The notes under the pieces were generated by a model, which saw only the letters and a program-made list of their open reading frames with translations, searched no databases and was not told where the DNA came from. A DNA stretch of 64,000 bases from CADEDH01 sp039201605 (lineage in GTDB: Bacteria > Actinomycetota > Acidimicrobiia > Acidimicrobiales > SZUA-35). The position numbers and the translations under genes are program-made. Location: contig JBCCRO010000010.1 of the NCBI GenBank assembly GCA_039201605.1, positions 62,001 through 126,000 on the forward strand, in the 5' to 3' direction. Shown in pieces: positions 32,583 through 39,717 of this stretch (positions within the stretch are counted from its first letter, which is position 1; each line of letters starts with the position of its first letter).

Positions 32583-34202
32583 GTGCTGACCGTGCTCATC
32601 GCCGTCGCCGTCGTCGTCTACGTCGTCGCCTCGGCCCTCCTGTTCCTCTTCGGGGCCAACCTGCTGTGGTTCTCCTGGCTGGCCTTGCGTCGCCGCCACC
32701 GGGCGGCATCGGCGGCGCCGCTCCCCGCCGACGACCGATCGCTCCCGACGGTGACCGTCCAGCTCCCGCTCTACAACGAGCCCTACGTGGCCCGCCGGGT
32801 CATCGAGGCGGCGGCCCGGCTCGACTACCCGACCGATCGGCTGCAGATCCAGGTGCTCGACGATTCCGACGACGGCTCGTCCCGCCTGGTGGCCGACACC
32901 GTGACCCGCATCCGGGACCGTGGGCTCGACGTGGAACACGTCCGCCGACCGCACCGGGAGGGCTACAAGGCGGGAGCCCTCGGCGCCGGTCTGGCCACGG
33001 CCACCGGGGAGTTCGTGGCGGTGTTCGACGCCGACTTCGTCCCGACCCCCGATTTCCTGCGCCGCACCGTCACCGAGTTCGCCGACGACCGGGTGGCCTT
33101 CGTCCAGGGCCGGTGGGGACACCTCAACGGCGACGCCGGGCCTCTCACCCGCATGCAGGTGCCCGCCATCGACGGCCACTTCCTGGTCGAGCAGCAGGCC
33201 CGCGGCGTCGGGGGTCACTGGTTCAACTTCAACGGCACCGCCGGGGTGTGGCGGAAGGCGGCCATCGCCGACGCCGGTGGCTGGCAGTGCGACACCCTCA
33301 CCGAGGACCTCGACCTCTCCTATCGGGCCCACCTGCGGGGCTGGCGGGGCGTGTACCGACCCGATGTGGTCGTCCCGGCCGAGCTCCCGTCGGCCGTCCA
33401 CGCCTTCCGTCGTCAGCAGCACCGGTGGGCCCGGGGTTCGCTGGAGTGCGCCCGGAAGCTGCTGGGCCGCATCTGGTCCAGCGATGCCCGCCTGGTGACC
33501 AAGTGGCAGGCCTCGCTTCATCTGCTGGCCTACGGCGTGCATCTGCTCCTGCTGGCCGTCGTCCTCGCCTACCCGGCCGTGGTGGTGGCCACCACCGGGC
33601 GAACGTCGGTGTCGTCGGCGTCGTGGCTGGCCCTCATCCCCACCGCGATGAGCGCCGCCCCGATTGCGTTCCTGATCGCCGGTCAGCGGGCCCAGGGTCT
33701 CCGGCTCCGGCCATCGACGCTGGCGGTGACCGTCGTCTACGGCTCGGGCCTCATGGTCAACACCGCCCGGGCGGCGGCCGAGATCCTCTTTCGCCCCGAC
33801 CCGGTGTTCGAGCGCACGGCCAAGGTGGGCGAGGCGGCCGCGGCCGCCTGCGGGGACGGTGCCGTGATCGACCCCGAGGCGACCACCCCCGCAGCGAGCA
33901 CCCCGGCGGCGGGCATCCCCGCCCTGACCACATCGGCCCCTGCCGCCCCCGCTCGGCGCCGACCGGGCCGCACCCTCGACCGGGTGGTCCTGGTCGAAGG
34001 GGGCCTCGCCGTCTACAGCCTGGCCACCGCCGCCTTCGCCGCCACCCGGGACTCGTGGGGCATCGCCGTCTACGCCGCCGTGTTCGCCCTCGGCCTCGGC
34101 GCCGTCGCCGTGTCGACCGCGTGGTCCGCCCTGCCCCGCCATGGTCTCCGCCCGACCGCCGGAGGAACCACCGTCACCCCGGCCGTGGGCCGCCGATCGT
34201 GA
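32583..34202 (+). CDS. Processive GT2 glycosyltransferase, CslA/cellulose-synthase-like
   Basis: A 539-residue membrane-bound family 2 glycosyltransferase that should extend a beta-linked polysaccharide from a nucleotide sugar at the inner face of the membrane. It has an N-terminal helix (3-27) and PLYNEPYVARRVI. The D,D,D,QxxRW set is complete: D93-D94, DAD (149-151), TED (240-242) and QQHRW (278-282). Several C-terminal helices form the channel (about 300-410 and 470-515), with an Ala/Pro/Thr-rich loop between (about 430-460). GGAGGA precedes GTG 32583. Its stop overlaps the next gene's start (GTGA). The product sugar cannot be told from sequence. Streptomyces CslA works with a copper-radical oxidase; one is encoded 3 kb away. 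Confidence 0.85.
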   Translation: MLTVLIAVAVVVYVVASALLFLFGANLLWFSWLALRRRHRAASAAPLPADDRSLPTVTVQLPLYNEPYVARRVIEAAARLDYPTDRLQIQVLDDSDDGSSRLVADTVTRIRDRGLDVEHVRRPHREGYKAGALGAGLATATGEFVAVFDADFVPTPDFLRRTVTEFADDRVAFVQGRWGHLNGDAGPLTRMQVPAIDGHFLVEQQARGVGGHWFNFNGTAGVWRKAAIADAGGWQCDTLTEDLDLSYRAHLRGWRGVYRPDVVVPAELPSAVHAFRRQQHRWARGSLECARKLLGRIWSSDARLVTKWQASLHLLAYGVHLLLLAVVLAYPAVVVATTGRTSVSSASWLALIPTAMSAAPIAFLIAGQRAQGLRLRPSTLAVTVVYGSGLMVNTARAAAEILFRPDPVFERTAKVGEAAAAACGDGAVIDPEATTPAASTPAAGIPALTTSAPAAPARRRPGRTLDRVVLVEGGLAVYSLATAAFAATRDSWGIAVYAAVFALGLGAVAVSTAWSALPRHGLRPTAGGTTVTPAVGRRS

Positions 34203-35686
34203 CCGTCGCCCCCCGGGCCCAGGCCGTCATGGCCCGGGCCCCCGTTCCCGGCCGCTCCAAGACCCGCCTCCAGCCCCGCCTGGGCCCCGACGGCGCGGCC
34301 GATCTCTACCGGAGCCTGCTGCTCGACACCCTCGACGTCGCCCGTTCGCTGACCGACGTCGAGGTGGTGATCGCCGTCGACGACGCCGGCAACGCCGCCT
34401 TCTTCGCCCGGGAGGCCCCCGATCTCGACGTGATCGTCCAGGAGGGCCCGTCGCTCGGTCACCGCCTCGACCACGTCCTCGGTTGCCTGCTGGATCGGGG
34501 CCACCGCTCGGCGGCCGCCATCGGCTCCGACAGCCCCTTGATCGAGCCGGCCGCCATCGTCGAGGCCTTCGAGCAGCTGGAGGCCGACGAGGCCGACGTC
34601 GTGTTCGGGCCGTCGGTCGACGGCGGGTACTACCTGATCGCCACCGCCTCGGCCCCCGGCCCGCTGGTGACCGAGGTGACGATGTCGACGCCGTCGGTCA
34701 TGGCCGACACCCTCGCCGTGGCCCGACGCCACGACCGCCGGGTCGGCACGGTGGCCACCGGTTTCGATGTCGACGAACCCGCCGATCTCGACCGCCTCGC
34801 CGACGGACTGGACCGCCGCCCCGAAGCCGCCCCCCGCACCCGGGCCACCTTGGCCGCGCTCAGCGAACCCCCGGCCGACACCGGGGCCGCTCAGCCCGCA
34901 ACGACCGACCGGGCCCCGGCCCCGATCGGCGCCGGACCCGACTGGGCGAGGGTGGCGGTGGTCATTCCGGCGCTGGACGAGGAGGCCGCCATCGCCGACG
35001 TGGTGGCCCGATGCCGGACCTTCGCCGGGGCGGCCGTGGTCGTGGTCGACAACGGCTCGGTCGACGACACCGCCGCCGTGGCCGACCACGCAGGAGCCGA
35101 CGTCGTCGTCGAGCGGCGTCGGGGCTACGGCCAGGCCTGTGCCGCCGGGGTGGCCCGCGCCGTCGAGCTGGGGGCCGATGTGGTGGCCTTCGTCGACGGT
35201 GACGCCAGCTCGCCCCCCGAGGAGCTGCCCGCCGTCGTGGAACCGGTGTTGGCCGGGACGGCCGACCTGGTGCAGGGCTCGCGGGTGGCGGGCTCGATCG
35301 CGGCGGGGGCCATGGCCTTCCACCAGCGGCTCGGCAACGCGTTCGCCGCCTGGCTCCTCCGCCGCCTCTATCCCGTGACCGTGACCGACCTCGGCCCGTT
35401 CCGCGCCATCAGGACCGACCTCCTCGACCGCCTCGACATGGCGGAGATGACCTACGGCTGGCCGACGGAGATGACGGTGAAGGCCGCCAATCGGGACGCC
35501 CGGATCGTCGAGGTCCCGGTGAGCTGGCTCCCCCGCGCCGGAGGCCGCTCGAAGGTGAGCGGTACCGTCCGCGGCTCGGTGCTGGCCGCCCGCTACATCG
35601 TGGGCGTGACCATCGCCCACAGCCGACCGGCAACCCGGCTGCGGGACGGTGTGCGACGCCTGCGCTCATTGCGATCGGGCGGCTGA
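34199..35686 (+). CDS. Fused CofC-like transferase (DUF2064) and GT2 glycosyltransferase
   Basis: Two transferase domains in one 495-residue chain. Residues 8-205 match the TIGR04282/DUF2064 CofC-like nucleotidyltransferase fold (MARAPVPGRSKTRLQPRLGP; AAIGSDSPLI; VFGPSVDGGYYLI). A 45-residue Ala/Pro linker follows. Residues 252-470 are a DPM1-type GT-A glycosyltransferase (VAVVIPALDEEAAIADVV; VVDNGSVDDT; FVDGDASSPP; TVTDLGPFRAI; GRSKVSGTVRGS). The two are normally separate neighbouring genes, called rSAM/selenodomain-associated transferases 1 and 2. GTG 34199 overlaps the stop of the CslA-like gene by four bases; ATG 34229 is an alternative. It probably supplies or transfers an activated sugar to a lipid carrier for the upstream polymerase (inference). 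Confidence 0.85.
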   Translation: MTVAPRAQAVMARAPVPGRSKTRLQPRLGPDGAADLYRSLLLDTLDVARSLTDVEVVIAVDDAGNAAFFAREAPDLDVIVQEGPSLGHRLDHVLGCLLDRGHRSAAAIGSDSPLIEPAAIVEAFEQLEADEADVVFGPSVDGGYYLIATASAPGPLVTEVTMSTPSVMADTLAVARRHDRRVGTVATGFDVDEPADLDRLADGLDRRPEAAPRTRATLAALSEPPADTGAAQPATTDRAPAPIGAGPDWARVAVVIPALDEEAAIADVVARCRTFAGAAVVVVDNGSVDDTAAVADHAGADVVVERRRGYGQACAAGVARAVELGADVVAFVDGDASSPPEELPAVVEPVLAGTADLVQGSRVAGSIAAGAMAFHQRLGNAFAAWLLRRLYPVTVTDLGPFRAIRTDLLDRLDMAEMTYGWPTEMTVKAANRDARIVEVPVSWLPRAGGRSKVSGTVRGSVLAARYIVGVTIAHSRPATRLRDGVRRLRSLRSGG

Positions 35687-35700
35687 GGGGCGGATGCCCC
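35687..35700. terminator. Short hairpin between convergent genes
   Basis: GGGGC-GGAT-GCCCC directly after the fused transferase stop and 23 bases before the end of the acyl-AMP ligase gene. Confidence 0.4.
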
Positions 35701-35722
35701 GGCACACCGGCCAGGGTGCGTG

Positions 35723-37399
35723 CTAGGAGGCGGCCTCCAGCTCACCGGCCATGAACTGCTGGCGGCACAGAGCCCGCTGGAGTTTGCCCGAGCTGGTCTT
35801 GGGCAGGCTGGAGGGCCGCACCAGGGCGATCTCGGAGGCGGGGACACCGACGGCGGCCACCGACTGCTCCGACACCTCGTTGCGGATCCGATCGTGGTCC
35901 TCACCCCGGGTCTCGGCAACGACGACGACCTTCTCCTTGCCGTTGCGGCCGGGCACGCCGAAGGCGATCACGTTGCCGGCGCGAATGCCGTCGATGTCGC
36001 CGACGGCCCGCTCGATGTCCTGGGGATAGACGTTGCGACCGCCGACGATGATCACGTCCTTGATCCGGCCGCACATCGCCATCTGACCGTCGACCATGTA
36101 GGCCAGGTCACCGGTGCGAAACCACTCACCGTCGAACGACTCGTCGTCGGCATCGGGCCGCTTGTAGTAGCCCGACATCAGCGAGGTGCCGGCGATTTCG
36201 AGTTCGCCGACCATCCGCTCGCCCATGGCATTGCTGGTGCCCGGCTCGACGATGCGGAACTCCAGGCCCGGCACCGGCTTGCCCAGCAGGACGATCTCCC
36301 GGGCGTTCGGGTGATCGGCCGGGACCGGCACCGCCCGGTGCTCGGCCTCGAGGCGGTCGGCGTCGATGATGTCGGTCTTCATGCCGGCCATGGGCTCGGG
36401 GAAGCAACCGGCGATGGCCACCTCGGCCATGCCGAACGCGGGGAACACCGCCCCCGGCCGCAGGCCGTGGCGCTCACCGGCCTCGACGAAGGCCCGGACC
36501 GACGCCGGGTCGACGGGCTCGGCCCCGTTGAGGGCGATACGCAGGCGCGACAGGTCGAGCTTGGTGTCGGCCCGACGCAGCGCCCGGGTTGCGAGCACGT
36601 AGCTGAAATTGGGACCGGCGGTGGCGCTGCCCCCGTAGTCGGAGATCCACTGCATCCAGCGACCGGGCGAGGCCAGGAAATCCTGGGGGGCGCCGAGGAC
36701 GAGGTCGAGGCCCGAGCTCATCGGCAGGATGCAGAAGCCGACCAAGCCCATGTCGTGGTAGAGCGGGAGCCACGAGACCATCACGTCGTCGTCGAGGTCG
36801 ACGTCGGCCGCCTCAATGATGGCGTCGAGATTGGCGGCCACGGCGTGGTTTGGCAGCGTCACACCCTTGGGTTCCGAGGTGGAGCCGCTGGTGAACTGGA
36901 GGATGAAGATGTCGTCCTCGTGGTAGTCGGGGCGGATGAAGTCGTCCGGCCCCTCGGTGACGACGGCCGGATCGATCTCGGCCATCGAGTAGATGGGCGG
37001 ATCCTCCGGCGTGGCCTCGACGAACGGGGCCAGGTCGGGGTCGACCAGCACCGCCACGCAGTCGGCCCCGTGGATCCGGGCCTTGGTGGCGGTGGTGAAC
37101 TCCTCCAGGGAGGCCAGGCGCATGGGCAGCGGCAGCACCACCGGCGACGCCCCGCACAGCCAGGTGGCCTGGATGGCGGTGACCAGCAACGGCGTGGTTG
37201 GGCCGAGGATGGCCACGTGGTGACCGTGCTGGACCCCCCTCGTCTGGAGGGCGGCGGCCATGGCCTTCGCCTCCTCGTGGAGCTGGGCCCACGACTTGGT
37301 CAGTGGCTCATCACCCGTCATGAAGGTGACGGTGCCGTCACCCTTCGCCGCGTGCTCGATTCGGCTGACAATCGTCCGCATTCCCTTTTCGACCCGCAT
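35723..37399 (-). CDS. Fatty acyl-AMP ligase-like adenylate-forming enzyme
   Basis: ANL-superfamily enzyme that activates a carboxylic acid with ATP. The 558-residue product has the P-loop FTSGSTSEPKGV and SWLPLYHDMGLVGFC. A FAAL-like FGMAEVAIAGCF precedes WFRTGDLAYMVDGQMAMCGR, DVIIVGGRNVYPQDIE and the C-terminal lysine in KTSSGKLQR. The NVYPQDIE segment and HDMGL motif are typical of FAALs that pass acyl-adenylates to an acyl carrier or lipid pathway rather than CoA. No carrier protein is adjacent. ATG 37399 is chosen because a spaced promoter lies just upstream; ATG 37381, six codons on, is the alternative. Confidence 0.85.
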   Translation of the reverse strand: MRVEKGMRTIVSRIEHAAKGDGTVTFMTGDEPLTKSWAQLHEEAKAMAAALQTRGVQHGHHVAILGPTTPLLVTAIQATWLCGASPVVLPLPMRLASLEEFTTATKARIHGADCVAVLVDPDLAPFVEATPEDPPIYSMAEIDPAVVTEGPDDFIRPDYHEDDIFILQFTSGSTSEPKGVTLPNHAVAANLDAIIEAADVDLDDDVMVSWLPLYHDMGLVGFCILPMSSGLDLVLGAPQDFLASPGRWMQWISDYGGSATAGPNFSYVLATRALRRADTKLDLSRLRIALNGAEPVDPASVRAFVEAGERHGLRPGAVFPAFGMAEVAIAGCFPEPMAGMKTDIIDADRLEAEHRAVPVPADHPNAREIVLLGKPVPGLEFRIVEPGTSNAMGERMVGELEIAGTSLMSGYYKRPDADDESFDGEWFRTGDLAYMVDGQMAMCGRIKDVIIVGGRNVYPQDIERAVGDIDGIRAGNVIAFGVPGRNGKEKVVVVAETRGEDHDRIRNEVSEQSVAAVGVPASEIALVRPSSLPKTSSGKLQRALCRQQFMAGELEAAS

Positions 37400-37409
37400 C
37401 GAGGGAGAA

Positions 37410-37438
37410 AAGTTACGTGCTGGTAACCGCCGGGGCAA
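37410..37438 (-). promoter_or_regulatory. Promoter of the acyl-AMP ligase gene
   Basis: TTGCCC (37438-37433) and TAACTT (37415-37410) on the minus strand are 17 bases apart. Transcription would start about 3 bases before ATG 37399. Confidence 0.5.
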
Positions 37439-37462
37439 GAGGCCGCGACCGGGTCGTTCGAC

Positions 37463-39469
37463 CTACTCCACCAGCTGGTTCGCCAACGACAGCACGGCGG
37501 CCTCCGACGGCACGCCGTCGGCGTCGAGGGCGAACAGGTAGTACAGCCCCGGGATGGCCACCCCGGGGTCGGTGGGAGCCTGCACCCGGTAGGTCCCGTC
37601 CCCCGTCGCCGACGAATCGAGGGGGATGAAGCGCTGCTCGTTGTTGACCGAGTGGGTGGCCGACGACATCCGGATGGCGGCGAACTCCACCACGTCGACA
37701 TCGGTCCGCACCTCGAACACCTGGCCCAGGTCCGCACCCTCGGGGGACTCGGTGATCACGGGCCGAGGGACGGGCTCACCCCGCTCGTCGAGCAGGTAGG
37801 GCGGGGTGAAGATCTCGACGTCGGGGTGGTTGGTGGTGCAACTGCCGCACAGGCCACCACCGCCTACCAGGACGCGGGCGTCCGGTAGCAGCAACGAGAA
37901 GCTGTGGTAGTTGCGGGGGACGGCGGCGGAGGCCGCGGTGCGGAACTCCTCGGTGTCGGGATTCCAGATCTCGACCTCGAAGACCGAGTCGAAGTCCTCG
38001 AACACCCCCGTCACGGGCACGCCGCCGAAGATCGCCACCTCGCCGTTGGGCAGGACGGTCACGTTGTGGAATCCCCGCTCCCACTTCATGCCCTCGATGG
38101 CTCGGGATTCCACCTCAGCACCGTTGATGTCGATGATCGTGGCGTTGTTGGTGGCGTCGCCCCAGTCGTAGTTCGGGGCGCCGCCCAGGGTGAGGATCTT
38201 GCCCGGCTCGTACATGATCGCCGTGCCGTTCATGGCGTACTCGTCGTCGCCCCGCCGCCCGACGGCCTCGACCGAGCCGTCGCCCGCGGTGTCGATCCAG
38301 TGCATGTCGGCCACCGGGCCGGCGTAGAACACCCGCTCGTCCGCCCAGGAGAACAACCAGGCGTGGTTGTCGCCCCGATACGACTCGAACTGGTCTGGCC
38401 CGGTGAAGGGCTCGGCCGTCACATTCGGCAGTCGACGCCAACCCTCCCCCTCGGTCCAGATCTCGGCGTCCTTACCCCCTTCGCCGCCGGAGAACGAGCC
38501 GCCGAGGGTGAACACCGAGCCGTCGGCCATCAGGTTGCTGCCCTGGTAGCCCCGGGGGATGTTCATCGCATCGGACTCCTCCCACTGACCGGTGGTGGGG
38601 TTGTAGATGCTCGTGTGGTATGCCGACGAGCCACCGTTGACGAAGATCCGCCCGTCGGGGAGGTTGACGATGCCGGGGCAGAACATGTCGTGGCCGGTGT
38701 GAGAGATCGTCTCCTCGACGGTCTGGCCGGTGGCCGGGTCGAACACGCCGGTCTGGGTGTAGCTGTAGCGGTAGTAGTCGCCGAAGTCCGAGCGGTTGTT
38801 GGCCGCCCACACCAGCACCTTGCCGTCGGGAAGGGCGGCCGCAGCCACCGGGATGAGCGGCATGTGGATCACCGGTGACCACAGGCCCTGGTCGCCGGTG
38901 GCCTCGATCTGCTGGACGGCGAAGCGCTGGTTGCCGTGGTCGTTGCAGAAGTCCTGCACGACCAGGGTGCCGGTCTCCCGTTGGCCGGTGCTCACCGCCA
39001 GACACAGGCCGCTGGCCCGCCCGACGAAGCGGGAGAACCCGTCACCGACCGGCTGTTGCTCGAACTGCTGGTGGGAGGCCCCGGTGCACGCCTCGGGGAT
39101 GATGTCGGCCCAGGGGAAGGTGCTCTCCTGGCGGGGTGCGAGGCACAGCTGCTGGTCGTGGGTCCGGATCTCGACGTAGCCGGGGGCGGAGGCGGTGACG
39201 GCGAAGCGCTGGGCGGGGGCACCGGTGCAGTACTCCTGGGTCGCCATCTCCACCTCGTGGGGGCTCCAGGGATGCACGGTGAGACACTGGCGGGAGTGGT
39301 CGGGCACGACGCGCTGGTAGGTGTTCTCGGCCGACGCCGAGGACGGGTCGACCAACAGCACGCCCGCGACGATGGCGATCACGGCGGTAGCCCCGCTTGC
39401 GATCAGGATCCGTAGCCTCTTCGACTGCTCGCTGTACCCTCCGGGCCGCGGCCAACGTCCCATGTCCAT
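37463..39469 (-). CDS. Secreted copper-radical oxidase (galactose oxidase/GlxA-like) with ricin-type lectin domain
   Basis: A 668-residue outside protein with an N-terminal membrane anchor or signal (18-40). A ricin-type beta-trefoil follows (about 48-188, with QRF/QQF repeats at 87, 134 and 181). Then come a galactose-oxidase-type propeller and the C-terminal DUF1929 Ig-like domain. The mononuclear copper site is complete by comparison with fungal galactose oxidase: C264 (HDMFCPG) and Y308 (RGYQG) for the thioether cofactor, Y521 and H522 (RNYHSFS), and H606 (SATHSVN). The stacking Trp290 of the fungal enzyme is Phe326 here (GGSFSGG). It should oxidise a primary alcohol or aldehyde of a glycan to yield H2O2. 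AAGGA precedes ATG 39469. In Streptomyces, GlxA partners CslA; a CslA-like gene is nearby. Confidence 0.88.
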   Translation of the reverse strand: MDMGRWPRPGGYSEQSKRLRILIASGATAVIAIVAGVLLVDPSSASAENTYQRVVPDHSRQCLTVHPWSPHEVEMATQEYCTGAPAQRFAVTASAPGYVEIRTHDQQLCLAPRQESTFPWADIIPEACTGASHQQFEQQPVGDGFSRFVGRASGLCLAVSTGQRETGTLVVQDFCNDHGNQRFAVQQIEATGDQGLWSPVIHMPLIPVAAAALPDGKVLVWAANNRSDFGDYYRYSYTQTGVFDPATGQTVEETISHTGHDMFCPGIVNLPDGRIFVNGGSSAYHTSIYNPTTGQWEESDAMNIPRGYQGSNLMADGSVFTLGGSFSGGEGGKDAEIWTEGEGWRRLPNVTAEPFTGPDQFESYRGDNHAWLFSWADERVFYAGPVADMHWIDTAGDGSVEAVGRRGDDEYAMNGTAIMYEPGKILTLGGAPNYDWGDATNNATIIDINGAEVESRAIEGMKWERGFHNVTVLPNGEVAIFGGVPVTGVFEDFDSVFEVEIWNPDTEEFRTAASAAVPRNYHSFSLLLPDARVLVGGGGLCGSCTTNHPDVEIFTPPYLLDERGEPVPRPVITESPEGADLGQVFEVRTDVDVVEFAAIRMSSATHSVNNEQRFIPLDSSATGDGTYRVQAPTDPGVAIPGLYYLFALDADGVPSEAAVLSLANQLVE

Positions 39470-39717
39470 GAGGATTCCTTAATCGTGCAAGAAGTGACAA
39501 GGTTCTCGGAGCATTTACCCAGCTGACGAGCGGTTTCCGTACCAGGTGGATCGGCTGTGACAAACGTCCGATCAGTGCTTCGACATGCGGGTTTCGCCCC
39601 TTGAGAGACCGGGTACGCCTTTTGTTGCGAGCGTGACGCATGTCGGCGCTCGACGGCCCTACCTGCGCCTGCCTGCAGGTAGATTTGGCCACCACCCCCG
39701 TGCAGAAAGCATCAACG
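39470..39717. promoter_or_regulatory. Divergent intergenic region with an inverted repeat over the exporter -10
   Basis: This 248-base gap separates the copper oxidase (minus) from the RND gene (plus). At 39659-39682 CTACCTGC and GCAGGTAG form a perfect 8-bp inverted repeat with an 8-base spacer. Its right arm runs into TAGATT (39680-39685), a -10-like hexamer about 32 bases before the RND ATG. This is the arrangement of a repressor operator on an exporter promoter. No regulator gene lies next to it, and no ORF is seen in the rest of the gap. Confidence 0.5.

Noticed and set aside
32666..34198. Upstream extension of the fused transferase frame into the CslA-like gene
   Set aside because: The extension is an Arg/Pro-rich shadow of the CslA-like gene. 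The real protein starts at GTG 34199, coupled to the stop.
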